From NCBI RefSeq assembly GCF_009846755.1, contig NZ_AQOR01000006.1:1-64000 (forward strand): DNA of 64,000 nt. Reading direction: 5' to 3'. This DNA is from Alcanivorax sp. S71-1-4 (lineage in GTDB: Bacteria > Pseudomonadota > Gammaproteobacteria > Pseudomonadales > Alcanivoracaceae). Position numbers and translations under genes: made by a program. Below the pieces are notes generated by a model that was given only the letters and a program-made list of their open reading frames with translations, was not told where the DNA came from and ran no database searches. Shown piece after piece: positions 51,992-60,957 of this stretch (within the stretch, counting starts at the first letter, position 1; each line of letters starts with the position of its first letter).

Positions 51992-53338
51992 GTGATTACC
52001 AGAGAAGATCTGTACGAGTTGGTTTGGTCGGCGCCAATGATCAAGGTCGCTGAAAAGTTCGACGTATCGGGAAGTTACCTGGCGCGGGTATGTACCGCGC
52101 TGCGAGTGCCCCGTCCGGAGCGTGGCTACTGGGCGAAGCTCGCGGTCGGCAAGGCGCCGAAACGGCCGGCACTTCCCGAGCCGCAGCCGGGCGATCCGAT
52201 CGTGTGGTCTCGGACCGATGAGTTTCCCTCTCCATCTGTGCTCAAGCCCCGACCGACACCCAGACCCCGCGTCCCACGACTGACCCGGCACGTCACTGGC
52301 ACCCACGGTCTGATTCGCGGCGCGAAGGAACACTTCCTCGCAGGCCGCAAGGTCGACGAGGGCGAACACTTGAAGCCGTACAAGAAGCTGCTGGTCGACA
52401 TCACCGCGTCCCGCTCCGGCCTCGACAAGGCCTTGGAGTTCGCTAACGACCTGTTCAATGCCCTGGAGTCTGCTGGCCACCGCGTGGTGATCGCGCCGCC
52501 GGATGCCCAGTTCTGGAGGGAGCGCATCGACGAGAAGGAAGTGCCGCCGAAGAAGGACCCCCGACACGATCCATACGGGTATGACCGACGCTGGTCACCC
52601 TATCGGCCGACGGTCGCCTATGTCGACTCGATTGCCTTCGGACTGGCAGTGATCGAGATGACCGAGTCGGTCGAGATGCGGTACGTCCATGGCAAATACA
52701 TCCGTGAATCGGAGTACGTGCCGCCCAAGAACAAGCGCTACCACGATCACACCTGGACTTCGACTCGGGACCTTCCGTCCGGTCGATTGCGGTTGATCGT
52801 GTACGCGCCGTACCGCAGCGTGTCCTGGTCGACATCGTTCCAGGAGACGAAGGCTCGATCCCTGACGCAAGACATTCCCCAGATCGTGAAATCGATCGAG
52901 GCTGAAGTCGCTCCCATCATCGAGAAGCTTCAAGAAGCCGACCGGCAGGCCGAGCTCCAGAGGCTAGAACGGCTTGCAGAGGAAGAACGGCGACGGCACG
53001 AGGAAGACCGTCGCCGCGAATCGCAGTCTATCAAAGATAGCCACGACCAGCTTGAGCAAGTCATTCAAGCATGGTCGAAGGTCGTCAGCCTGGAGCGGTT
53101 CTTCCAGGGCGTTGAAGATCGGGCACAGACACTTCCCGAGATGGAACGTCAGGGTGTACTTGACCGACTACGGCTCGCCCGAGAGTTCGTCGGCACGCAG
53201 AACCCCTTGGACTTCTTTCGGGAGTGGAAGACGCCCATAGAACGATACGTGCCCCTGTCGCAGCGCGATCCCAGTGCAGGAGATGTCGATACACAAGAGC
53301 ACGATGAAGACGAAGATGAAGACGCCGGGGCTTGGTGA
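51992..53338 (+). CDS. Unknown island protein with N-terminal HTH and C-terminal coiled coil
   Basis: About 448 aa using a GTG start (VITREDLYELVWSAPM) 6 nt after GAGG; ATG 51974 is an alternative. Residues 1-50 look like a helix-turn-helix (MIKVAEKFDVSGSYLARVCTAL then GYWAKLAVGK). A long charged coiled coil occupies about 320-400 (RQAELQRLERLAEEERRR). The C-terminus is acidic (DEDEDEDAGAW). I recall similar proteins of unknown function in genomic islands. It is first in the island after ssrA. Confidence 0.7.
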   Translation: MITREDLYELVWSAPMIKVAEKFDVSGSYLARVCTALRVPRPERGYWAKLAVGKAPKRPALPEPQPGDPIVWSRTDEFPSPSVLKPRPTPRPRVPRLTRHVTGTHGLIRGAKEHFLAGRKVDEGEHLKPYKKLLVDITASRSGLDKALEFANDLFNALESAGHRVVIAPPDAQFWRERIDEKEVPPKKDPRHDPYGYDRRWSPYRPTVAYVDSIAFGLAVIEMTESVEMRYVHGKYIRESEYVPPKNKRYHDHTWTSTRDLPSGRLRLIVYAPYRSVSWSTSFQETKARSLTQDIPQIVKSIEAEVAPIIEKLQEADRQAELQRLERLAEEERRRHEEDRRRESQSIKDSHDQLEQVIQAWSKVVSLERFFQGVEDRAQTLPEMERQGVLDRLRLAREFVGTQNPLDFFREWKTPIERYVPLSQRDPSAGDVDTQEHDEDEDEDAGAW

Positions 53339-53351
53339 GATCTCTACGGCA

Positions 53352-53798
53352 TCAGCGATCGAACGCTACGACGACTTCCCGTTGCGCTACCCAGTCGGTC
53401 GGCAGCGGATTCCTTTGAAACCAGATCAGGCTCATGCAGCGCGGCTGCGTGCCCGCCAGGATGGCCTGGATGATGGCAGGCTCCAGTAGGGTCAGGCGCA
53501 GCAGTTCGTTCACCGTCGAGTGATGCAGGCCTTCGCGCTGGGCGATGTCGGTGCCGCTGGCCACCACGCCCTCGTCGAGCAGTTGTTGCCAGTAGAAGGC
53601 CCGCGCAAGTGCGACCAGCATGGGGCTGTCGAACTGGCCGCGTGCGGTCGGACTGCTGCTCTCCCCGTCCGGTCGGATCACCACCTTGCGCACGCCGCGC
53701 TTGCGGATCTGCAGCGGGATGAAGGTCGAGAGTTTCACGGCGCCGCCGTCCATGCGCTGTTGCACCGTGGCCTCGCCCGATTGCAGTATCCGCGTCAT
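53352..53798 (-). CDS. HTH protein coupled to the serine recombinase
   Basis: A 148-aa protein starting MTRILQSGEATVQQRMDGGA. The C-terminal half has GTDIAQREGLHHSTVNELLR, a helix-turn-helix. Its ATG overlaps the recombinase stop (ATGACAGTATGA arrangement), so it is translated with the recombinase. It may be a directionality or regulatory factor, which is an inference from position. Confidence 0.7.
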   Translation of the reverse strand: MTRILQSGEATVQQRMDGGAVKLSTFIPLQIRKRGVRKVVIRPDGESSSPTARGQFDSPMLVALARAFYWQQLLDEGVVASGTDIAQREGLHHSTVNELLRLTLLEPAIIQAILAGTQPRCMSLIWFQRNPLPTDWVAQREVVVAFDR

Positions 53799-55135
53799 AC
53801 TGTCATCTCCACTGCCGCCAGTTCCGCGCCGATGCTGCCGGGGCGCAGTTCGTCGATGAGTTCCACCCAGCCGGCGTCGCGCCAAAGGATCTCCAGCCCG
53901 TCGTCGCCGATCAGTACGCGCTCGATCAGCAGCTGTGCCAGGCGCCGTTGCTCGGCAGGAAACAGCGAGGGCCAGACGGCGGCAAGCTGGCGCATCGGCA
54001 TCACCACCCGCGCCTCGTCGAGATCGATGGCGCTCGCACGTACCCGGTCCCAAACTGCCTGCACGCTTTCCGGTGCGCGCAGCACCTGGCAGACTTGCTC
54101 GACCACCAGCGCCTCGATGGATTCGGCCGGCAGGCTGCCGAAGTTGGAGGCGCCCGCCCCGTAGTGCCGGTCCTTGGCCGGCGTGTAGTAGCGGTAGCAG
54201 CGGCCTTTCCTGACCGTGTGAGTCGGTATCAGCCGCTCCCCGCTGGTCGTGAACAGTAGGCCGCGCAGCAGCGGAAGCCCTCGACCGTCGGTGGCGACCG
54301 CCGCACGCCGTTCCTCGGCGGTCTGGGCCAGCACGTCGTGGGCGGCCTGCCACTGTGCCCTTGTCAGGATCGGCGGATGCTGCCCCGGGTAGTAGCGCCC
54401 CTTGTGGACGATCTCACCGAGGTACATGCGGTTGTGCAGCAGCTTGTAGATCGACTGCTTGCAGAAGGTGCGGCCCGTCTTGGTGCGGATGCCTTCAGCC
54501 GCGTAGTTGCGCACCATGTGGGTGGTCGAGCGATCGCGGGCGAAGTCCGCAAAGATCCGCCGCACCACGGCAGCCTCGGCCTCGTTGACGACGAGCAGTC
54601 GGTTCTGCACGTCGTAACCGAGTGGCAGCGGTCCGCCCATCCACATGCCCTTGGCCTTGCTGGCAGCGATCTTGTCGCGGATGCGCTCGCCGGTGACTTC
54701 ACGCTCGAATTGGGCGAAGGACAGCAACACGTTCAGCATCAGCCGCCCCATCGAGGTGGCCGAGTTGATCTGCTGGGTGACGGCGCTGAAGCTCACGCCG
54801 CAGCGGTCGAACACCTCCACCATGCGTGCGAAGTCGGCCAGCGAACGGCTGAGCCGGTCGATCTTGTAGACCACCACGATGTCGATGCGGCCGGCTTCGA
54901 TATCGGCCAGCAGGCGCCTGAGCGCGGGCCGCTCCATGTTGCCGCCGGAGAAGCCGCCGTCATCGTAGTCGTCCGCCACCGCGATCCAGCCCTCGTGGGT
55001 CTGGCTCTTAATGAAGGCGTGGCCGGCTTCCTTCTGCGCATCGATGGAGTTGAAGGACTGGTCGAGGCGTTCGTCGCTGGAGACGCGGCAGTAGACCGCG
55101 CAGCGCTTGGGCGAGGCCAGGATGGCTGCGTTCAT
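53795..55135 (-). CDS. Large serine recombinase
   Basis: A 446-aa site-specific recombinase. The start MNAAILASPKRCAVYCRVSS has GGGAGG upstream. The resolvase domain holds the catalytic Ser in VSSDERL, VVYKIDRLSRSLADF and GRLMLNVLLSFAQFEREV; the recombinase domain follows (GPLPLGYDV, RRIFADFARDRST), then a basic zinc-less domain. It probably integrates or excises the island. Its ATG overlaps the true end of the DUF2924 gene. Confidence 0.93.
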   Translation of the reverse strand: MNAAILASPKRCAVYCRVSSDERLDQSFNSIDAQKEAGHAFIKSQTHEGWIAVADDYDDGGFSGGNMERPALRRLLADIEAGRIDIVVVYKIDRLSRSLADFARMVEVFDRCGVSFSAVTQQINSATSMGRLMLNVLLSFAQFEREVTGERIRDKIAASKAKGMWMGGPLPLGYDVQNRLLVVNEAEAAVVRRIFADFARDRSTTHMVRNYAAEGIRTKTGRTFCKQSIYKLLHNRMYLGEIVHKGRYYPGQHPPILTRAQWQAAHDVLAQTAEERRAAVATDGRGLPLLRGLLFTTSGERLIPTHTVRKGRCYRYYTPAKDRHYGAGASNFGSLPAESIEALVVEQVCQVLRAPESVQAVWDRVRASAIDLDEARVVMPMRQLAAVWPSLFPAEQRRLAQLLIERVLIGDDGLEILWRDAGWVELIDELRPGSIGAELAAVEMTV

Positions 55136-55593
55136 CGTTTGCCTCCCTTGCCCGGTTTGAGCCCGAAGAACTTCGGCCCCGACCACTGCGTGCCGGTGAT
55201 GTGGCGCGCCGCCGCCGACAGGCTCTTGAAGCGCTAGCCGTTCAATTCGTAGAGGCCATCGGCCGTGACGGTGACCCGGTACTCGCGCTCGTCCCATTCC
55301 CGCACTAGCACCGTGCCGGGCATCAGGTGGCATTCCGTGCCGCGCCCAGGCTGATGGATCTTCGAGAACTGGGCGCCGCGCTCGACCAGATAGCGGCGCA
55401 CGCCCGCCGGCAATGGACCATAGGCCTGTTCCTGCAGCCGGTAGGCTAGGCGCGATTCCACGTAGTGGCGGTTGGTGTGGGCTGGGCGGCGCGGGAAATG
55501 CGCGTCCCAGAGTGCCCAGAGGTCTTTCATAGGCATGCCAGGCAGCGCCGCCACCTGCGCGCTGATGCTGTCGTTCATTGCGGTATCGGTCAT
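55132..55593 (-). pseudogene. DUF2924 protein with in-frame amber codon
   Basis: The frame MTDTAMNDSISAQVAALPGM reads the DUF2924 family to GLYELNG, then TAG (55234-55236), then goes on in frame with RFKSLSAAARHITGTQWSGP and FFGLKPGKGGKR. That second part is the conserved DUF2924 C-terminus, ending at TGA that overlaps the recombinase ATG. So one nonsense base splits a 153-aa gene. DUF2924 genes usually precede such recombinases. Either inactive or rescued by amber suppression. Confidence 0.85.
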
Positions 55594-55664
55594 CGTTTTA
55601 CTCCTGTGGTTGAGACAGGTCGATGAACGCGCTGTGGCGGGCAGAAGCCAAGGTGAAACCCCTC

Positions 55665-56507
55665 TCAGCGGGCCGAAAGATCGGCGTCCAGCGCGGTACT
55701 GGCCGCCTCCAGGGCCTCTACAGGGATTTCGATCTCGTACCGCCCCTGCTCCCGCGAGAATCCCGCCCGATGCCGCGCCACCGCCGCCTGGGCAATCACG
55801 CCGATGAAGGCCGGCAACTGTTCCTGCAGTTCGATCTCGGCGACGATGGCCTGCGCGCCTCGATAGCTGTCCCGCGCCAGACGGATCTGCTCCGGCAAGG
55901 CGTCATGCTCGGCCTGCAGGCTCTGGATGCGTCGTGCCACTTCGTCGCGGGTGTGGCGGGTGGCGCTCAGTTCCGCGTGCAGTGACGCAAGCGCCGCCGG
56001 GAGCGCAGTCAACTCACCGGCATTGATCAGACGGTTGGCGGTGGACTGGGTGTCGCTGGCGATCTGCTGCTCGACAGACTCGATGCGGGCATCGAGCTGT
56101 GTCTGCAGCGTCTTGGCCTTGCTGATCTCCTGGGCCAGCGCCGCGCGCCGATCCGTCAGCGCCGCCATTTCGATGCGCGCTGTCTCCAACTGGGCGGGCG
56201 CCTGGACTTTCCATTTCAGCCGAGCGTGTTCTTCACGCAGCGGCACCAGATCCTGCTGCAATTGTCGGGCGACGGCTTCAAGCTGGTTCTTCTCGCGGAA
56301 AAGGCGCTGCTCGGTCACCGACCAGTGCGTCGAGTTCGAGCGCTGTTCGAGTTCGTGATAGGCACGGCGTTTCGCATCAGCTTCCTGCTGTGCAGTGTTG
56401 GCAGCGGTTTCTGCTTCTTGCAGCTGCTGGGTGAGCGCATCGAATTCACTGCGCAGGGTGTCGAGATAGCTGGCGGATGCTTGGCGGCGTGAGGGGTTCT
56501 GTTTCAT
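55665..56507 (-). CDS. Coiled-coil protein of unknown function
   Basis: A 280-aa protein starting MKQNPSRRQASASYLDTLRS after AGGAG. Nearly the whole length (20-235) is Gln/Glu/Ala-rich coiled coil. A short conserved-looking C-terminus includes FIGVIAQAAVARHRAGFSRE. No family assigned. It lies between the recombinase operon and the replication genes. Confidence 0.7.
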   Translation of the reverse strand: MKQNPSRRQASASYLDTLRSEFDALTQQLQEAETAANTAQQEADAKRRAYHELEQRSNSTHWSVTEQRLFREKNQLEAVARQLQQDLVPLREEHARLKWKVQAPAQLETARIEMAALTDRRAALAQEISKAKTLQTQLDARIESVEQQIASDTQSTANRLINAGELTALPAALASLHAELSATRHTRDEVARRIQSLQAEHDALPEQIRLARDSYRGAQAIVAEIELQEQLPAFIGVIAQAAVARHRAGFSREQGRYEIEIPVEALEAASTALDADLSAR

Positions 56508-56845
56508 GGCGGGCTCCTGGGGTTGGCATCGCCACGACACCACGTCGCAGCTACCGTTTCGCACTGACGAAATGGTCGCTGTCAGAGACTGGTTTGGTCG
56601 ATCAGGGCGCAGCGGGCGGACGCGATGTGTCGATGACGGATGCCGGTTGATGCGTATGCCCGCGGGCTTGGGAATGAAATTGCATGGAAGCTCGAAGCGC
56701 TTCGAACGCATGCGCACTGCTGCGGATTTCAGTGCCTCGCGTCATTGCCGCGCCGTCGAACACCACGAAGAATCCCGCTCATCAGGTGTCAACGAGCCCC
56801 AGTGAGGGCCGCCGCGGGCACCGTCCACCGAACGGGAGTCACACC
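56508..56845. other. Divergent intergenic region with a palindrome
   Basis: Separates the coiled-coil gene (minus) from the AlpA-like gene (plus), so it should hold both promoters. TCGAAGCGCTTCGA at 56692-56705 is a perfect 14-bp palindrome and a possible operator. No gene seen. Confidence 0.4.
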
Positions 56846-57073
56846 ATGAACGTCACCCTGCCACCCACCGAACTACTCAGCCCACGCCAGCTCGCCGCGC
56901 GCTGGGACTTGTCTGAAAAAACCCTCGAACGCTGGCGGATGCTCGGCACCGGACCGGCGTTCCTCAAACTCGGCAGCCGCGTGCTCTATAGCCCCGCCGA
57001 GATCGAAGCGCACGAACGCCAACGCACCCGCCGCTGCACCGCTGGCGATCGACCGAGTGAGGCTTGGGCATGA
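56846..57073 (+). CDS. AlpA/excisionase-like HTH protein
   Basis: A 75-aa protein starting MNVTLPPTELLSPRQLAARW after GGGAG. The winged MerR-type HTH (LSPRQLAARWDLSEKTLERW, then GSRVLYSPAEIEAHE) is that of AlpA/Xis-like small DNA-binding proteins. Such proteins control excision or replication genes of islands. The stop overlaps the next ATG. Confidence 0.85.
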   Translation: MNVTLPPTELLSPRQLAARWDLSEKTLERWRMLGTGPAFLKLGSRVLYSPAEIEAHERQRTRRCTAGDRPSEAWA

Positions 57074-57318
57074 TGAACCGCCAGCAGCGCCGGGAGCGCG
57101 AACGCATGACGCGGCAACTGCGTGCCCACATCGCCCGGCATGGCATCGAGCCCGTGCTCGACAAGATGTTCGGCCCCGGCAGCTGGCGCTATGACGCCGA
57201 CGAGGATCTCTGGATCGTGCCCGACACCCAGCACACCGGGCCGGGGCGTTCGTACTACTGCGTGCGCGCCAACGGCGACTGGTTCAAGGCGCGGCTCGAC
57301 GGGGAGCACACTCAATGA
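57070..57318 (+). CDS. Small unknown protein
   Basis: An 82-aa protein starting MMNRQQRRERERMTRQLRAH (ATGA overlap with the AlpA-like gene). It has a basic N-terminus and a WRYDADEDLWIVPDTQHTGP segment. It is followed with ATGA overlap by the replication protein, so the three are co-translated. No family assigned. Confidence 0.7.
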   Translation: MMNRQQRRERERMTRQLRAHIARHGIEPVLDKMFGPGSWRYDADEDLWIVPDTQHTGPGRSYYCVRANGDWFKARLDGEHTQ

Positions 57319-59456
57319 GGACCGCTGCCATCGACACGGTCACCGTACCGCCTCATCCCTTCTTTGACTTCAACGACGCGCCCGACCGCATCGAGCGGCG
57401 CCACGACAAGGACGAGCTGCGCGCCCGCCTGCTCGATCAGCTCGAAGCCGTGCTGATGTACCTGTTTCCTCGCGGCAAACGCCAGGGCGCGCGTTTCGTC
57501 GTCGGCAATGTGCAGGGCGACGCCGGCGACAGCCTGGTGATCGAACTGGAAGGCCCGAAACGCGGGGTGTGGATCGACTTCGCCACCGGCGAATCCGGGG
57601 ACGTGCTGGCGCTGTGGGCGGCGGTGCGGGGTTTTGCGGTGCCACGCGACTTCGGGGAACTGCTCGATGACGTGGGTGATTGGCTGGTGGTGCCGATCGC
57701 ATACATTCCGGCGCCGGCCAAGTCGTCCGCCGCCCATGACACGCTCGGACCGCACACCGCGAAGTGGGACTACCGCAGCGCCGCCGGCGAACTGCTGGCG
57801 TGTGTGTACCGCTACGACACGCCGGACGGGAAGCAATACCGGCCGTGGGATGTGGCCTCCCGCGCGATGCGCATGCCGGACCCGCGCCCGCTCTACCACC
57901 TGCCTGCGGTGGCAAAGGCCGATACCGTCGTGCTGGTGGAGGGCGAGAAATGCGCCGACGCGTTGATGCACATCGGAATCGTTGCCACGACTGCCATGGG
58001 TGGCGCCGCGACTGCCATCGCCAAGACCGACTGGTCGCCGCTTGCCGGTAAGACCGTGGTCGTCTGGCCGGATCACGACGAGGCCGGTGCCAGGTACGCC
58101 AATGTGGTTGTCCCGAAACTGCTCGGTATCGGCGCGCGGGTGCGACGCATCCACGTTCCCGGGAACAAGCCGCAGAAGTGGGATGCCGCCGATGCTGTGG
58201 CCGAAGGCGTCGATGTACCCGCCTTGCTGGCCGAGGCGATGCCGGTCGCCAACACGCAGCCACGCCAACCGTTCGAGATCACCCAGTGGCGAGCCCGCGA
58301 ACGTTTTACAGGCGAGCCGCGACCCCGGCGCTGGCTGATCGAAGGCGTGTTCCCGCTCGCCCAGGCAGCACTGGTGGCGGCCGGCGGCGGTGTCGGTAAA
58401 TCGTTCCTGCTACTGGCGCTGGCCCGCGAGGTCGCTGCCTTCGATGGCGTCTGGGCCAATGCGCCGATGCTGTTCGGTGGTGTGCTCGCCGGCCAAGGCG
58501 TCGCGATCTACGTTACCGCCGAGGACGACGCCATCGAGGTGCACAACCGCCTGAATGCGCTGGGTCCGATACCCGACCGGCTCTACGTGCTGCCCTTGCC
58601 CGATACCGGCGGCGCCGTGCCGCTGTTCGCGCCCGATCCGGCGACGCGAGGCCCATCGACCACCCCGGCGTGGCTGGCGCTCGAACAGCAATTGACCGCG
58701 CTGGCCGGTCTGCGACTGATCATCCTCGATCCGCTGCAGCCGCTGTGCGCGCTGGATCTGAACGTGCCGGAGAACGCGCAGTTCGTCTGCTCGCGTCTTG
58801 CGGCGCTCGCGGCCAGCACCGGTGCCTCGGTGATCGTCTCCCACCACTTCGCCAAGCGCGAAGCCTCGACACCCGAGCAGGCCCGCGAAGCGATCCGGGG
58901 CACCGACGGCCTGGTCGATGGCGTGCGCTCGGTCTACGCGCTGTGGAACCCGAAGGAGGATCAAGCCAAGGCGATCTGCAAAGCACTGGCCGAGCCCTTC
59001 GAGCGCGGTCGTGTGGTGATGGGCGGCGTGGTCAAGGCCAATGGCCACGCCAACCTGCGGGTGACCACCTTCCTACGCGACAGCCGTGGCCTGCTGGTGG
59101 ACCGCAGCGACGCCCTGGTTCGCGCCCGCCAGACCGACGTGGATCTGCTGCCAGACCTCAAGGCCGCCATTGCGCGGGCCGCCGCCGAGGGCAAGCCCTA
59201 CACCAAGACCGGCGGCAACGGCGTCTACGAGCGCCGTCACGAACTGCCCGAAGCCTTCCACACCATCGGCAAGCACCGGCTGGCCGAGTGGGTCGGCACG
59301 CTGCTCGACCGGGAAGAGCTGGTCATGGCCATGGTCGATGGCTCGAAGCTGGTGAAGTGGCTGGATGTGCCGGATGGCCCCATGGCCAGCGGCGAGGCGG
59401 CCTTCGTCACTGGGCACCTGAAGCGCTCGACAGCGGGCCAGCGGGATCAGGCATGA
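57315..59456 (+). CDS. Toprim primase / RepA-like helicase
   Basis: A 713-aa protein. The first half has a Toprim-like domain (VVLVEGEKCADALMHIG and WPDHDEAG, about 215-260) and the second a RecA-like ATPase of the RepA type (AAGGGVGKSFLLLAL near 355-370; YVTAEDDAIEVHNRL; LIILDPLQPLC; VIVSHHFAKRE). This matches replication primase-helicases of integrative plasmids and phage-like elements. It suggests the island replicates when excised. Confidence 0.9.
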   Translation: MRTAAIDTVTVPPHPFFDFNDAPDRIERRHDKDELRARLLDQLEAVLMYLFPRGKRQGARFVVGNVQGDAGDSLVIELEGPKRGVWIDFATGESGDVLALWAAVRGFAVPRDFGELLDDVGDWLVVPIAYIPAPAKSSAAHDTLGPHTAKWDYRSAAGELLACVYRYDTPDGKQYRPWDVASRAMRMPDPRPLYHLPAVAKADTVVLVEGEKCADALMHIGIVATTAMGGAATAIAKTDWSPLAGKTVVVWPDHDEAGARYANVVVPKLLGIGARVRRIHVPGNKPQKWDAADAVAEGVDVPALLAEAMPVANTQPRQPFEITQWRARERFTGEPRPRRWLIEGVFPLAQAALVAAGGGVGKSFLLLALAREVAAFDGVWANAPMLFGGVLAGQGVAIYVTAEDDAIEVHNRLNALGPIPDRLYVLPLPDTGGAVPLFAPDPATRGPSTTPAWLALEQQLTALAGLRLIILDPLQPLCALDLNVPENAQFVCSRLAALAASTGASVIVSHHFAKREASTPEQAREAIRGTDGLVDGVRSVYALWNPKEDQAKAICKALAEPFERGRVVMGGVVKANGHANLRVTTFLRDSRGLLVDRSDALVRARQTDVDLLPDLKAAIARAAAEGKPYTKTGGNGVYERRHELPEAFHTIGKHRLAEWVGTLLDREELVMAMVDGSKLVKWLDVPDGPMASGEAAFVTGHLKRSTAGQRDQA

Positions 59457-59640
59457 GCATTCCCGGGGCCGACCTCCGTTCCCGGCTTCCCGGTTCCCGA
59501 CCGGGAATGCAGGGCCGGGCGGGAACGCCAAACCCGAGCCTGGCACGGGTTTCCAGCGTTCCCGGGCAGAATCGTTCCCGGATGGGGGTGGGAACGCGCA
59601 AACCCAGCAACGACGCCACTTTCCCAGTTCCCGGGGTTTC
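59457..59640. repeat. Cluster of GTTCCCGG-type repeats after the replication gene
   Basis: At least eight copies of TTCCCGG or its complement lie within ~180 bp (near 59459, 59479, 59488, 59493, 59500, 59550, 59573 and 59628). They have no fixed period. Iteron-like clusters next to a Rep gene are typical of replication origins. An ORF across it (59453-59863, 136 aa, ATGA overlap) is possible but Pro/Arg/Ser-rich and probably not real. Confidence 0.5.
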
Positions 59641-59656
59641 CTCTCTAAAGAGAGAG

Positions 59657-59679
59657 GGTGAGCATCGGAAATGCTCACC
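59657..59679. other. Inverted repeat near the iteron-like cluster
   Basis: GGTGAGCAT-CGGAA-ATGCTCACC, perfect 9-bp arms, 15 bp after the cluster. It could be part of an origin or a terminator for the replication operon. Confidence 0.4.
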
Positions 59680-59795
59680 TCCCTCGATTCCAATGGCTGG
59701 CCGGACACGGGACGATGCCCCGGCGAGACAGCACGGGTCCTTCCTGGCCGGATTCGTATACGGGGGGCGCGAGCGCGCTACTCGTCTACCGTCAG

Positions 59796-59833
59796 GGTGC
59801 AAACCGAGGTTTGCAGGGTTTGCGGTTTGCACC
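59796..59833. promoter_or_regulatory. Inverted repeat, putative operator
   Basis: GGTGCAAACC ... GGTTTGCACC, perfect 10-bp arms, with extra GGTTTGCA copies between them. It is ~75 bp before the HTH regulator gene, where an autoregulatory operator would be expected. Confidence 0.5.
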
Positions 59834-59909
59834 TCGAAATCCGACAGTAACGGTGACGGATAATATGCTTGCGTGATAGCATCTCGGCACCACAACGGGG
59901 AACCCAAGC

Positions 59910-60242
59910 ATGCGCACAGTGATTGGCATCCGTCCGGCCAGATCCGACCGTCAGGCAGTCGATGACGCCACCGGCCCCAAGCCCACCGTCTGGTTCGATT
60001 CCTGGCGACAGTTGGCCGGTCTGCTGTCGGACGAAAACCGCGCGCTGCTGCGCCTGATGCAGGAGAAGCAACCGCGCACTGTGCTGGAGCTGGCCGAGTG
60101 GTCTGGCCGCGCGGCCAGCAACCTGTCGCGCACCCTGCGTCACCTGGAACGCCACGGTCTGGTCAAGATGCACCGCAGCCCGGACACCCGCGCCGTGCGC
60201 CCGGAGGCGCTGGCCACCGAGTTTCTGATCGTGCTGGATTGA
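59910..60242 (+). CDS. Winged-helix transcriptional regulator
   Basis: A 110-aa protein starting MRTVIGIRPARSDRQAVDDA with GGGGAA 7 nt upstream. The wHTH reads TVLELAEWSGRAASNLSRTL and RHLERHGLVKMHRS, as in MarR/ArsR-like and HVO_A0114-type regulators. First gene of a forward operon. Confidence 0.8.
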   Translation: MRTVIGIRPARSDRQAVDDATGPKPTVWFDSWRQLAGLLSDENRALLRLMQEKQPRTVLELAEWSGRAASNLSRTLRHLERHGLVKMHRSPDTRAVRPEALATEFLIVLD

Positions 60243-60258
60243 CCTGAGAGGATTAGCG

Positions 60259-60957
60259 ATGAAGTTCGAGGTGTATTGCGACGAAGCCAATCCGGATGTC
60301 CTGACATCCGCGAATCCGCGTACGCGACACCTCATGATCGGCAGCCTCTGGCTACCCGAGGAATTGCGCAACGAAATCAAATCGCGCGTCGGCGCGCTGC
60401 GGGAACGTCACCAAGCCTGGGGCGAGATCAAGTGGAGCAAGGTGTCGCCCAACCGACGCGACTTTTACGTCGAACTGATCGATCTGTTCTTCGCCTATGG
60501 CGACAATCTGCGCTTCCGCTGCATTGCCGTTGATCGAACCCAGCTCAACCTTGCTCTGCACGACAACGATGGCGAGCTGGGCTTCTACAAGTTCTATTAC
60601 CAGCTGCTGCATCACTGGATTCTGGACTTCAACGCCTACCGGATCTTCTGCGACGTCAAGAGCAACCGCGACCCGAAGCGGCTGCCTGTACTGGCCAGAT
60701 GTCTTGCACGCGCGAACCTCACATCGAGTATCGACGGCATCCAGTCGCTGCCGTCTCATGAAGTGGTACTGATCCAGTTGTGCGACTTGTTGCTGGGCGC
60801 GGCCAGCAGCCGCATCAACGACACCTTGCGTGACGGCACGGCCAAGGCCGCCGTGGTCCAACGGCTCGAATCAGCGCTGGGTCGGCCGCTCGCCCCGACC
60901 CACAAGGGCGAAGAGAAGTTCAACATCTTCAAGATCCGCCTGCAGGGAGGCTGGTAA
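60259..60957 (+). CDS. DUF3800 protein
   Basis: A 232-aa protein. MKFEVYCDEANPD at the N-terminus and the later YRIFCDVKSNRD and QLCDLLLGAASSRI place acidic residues as in DUF3800, an RNase H-like fold with predicted nuclease activity. It has GAGAGGATT before its ATG. Its stop overlaps the next start codon (TAATGG). DUF3800 genes are common in defence islands. Confidence 0.8.
   Translation: MKFEVYCDEANPDVLTSANPRTRHLMIGSLWLPEELRNEIKSRVGALRERHQAWGEIKWSKVSPNRRDFYVELIDLFFAYGDNLRFRCIAVDRTQLNLALHDNDGELGFYKFYYQLLHHWILDFNAYRIFCDVKSNRDPKRLPVLARCLARANLTSSIDGIQSLPSHEVVLIQLCDLLLGAASSRINDTLRDGTAKAAVVQRLESALGRPLAPTHKGEEKFNIFKIRLQGGW

Noticed and set aside
51655-52053. ORF starting inside the tmRNA 3' end
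   Set aside because: It overlaps structured RNA and its terminator and has no start signal.
53352-54353. 333-aa ORF covering the end of the recombinase gene
   Set aside because: Only its last 148 codons form a gene; the first part is the wrong frame of the recombinase.
59453-59863. 136-aa ORF overlapping the replication gene end
   Set aside because: It has an ATGA overlap but a Pro/Arg/Ser/Gly-rich sequence generated by the TTCCCGG repeats.
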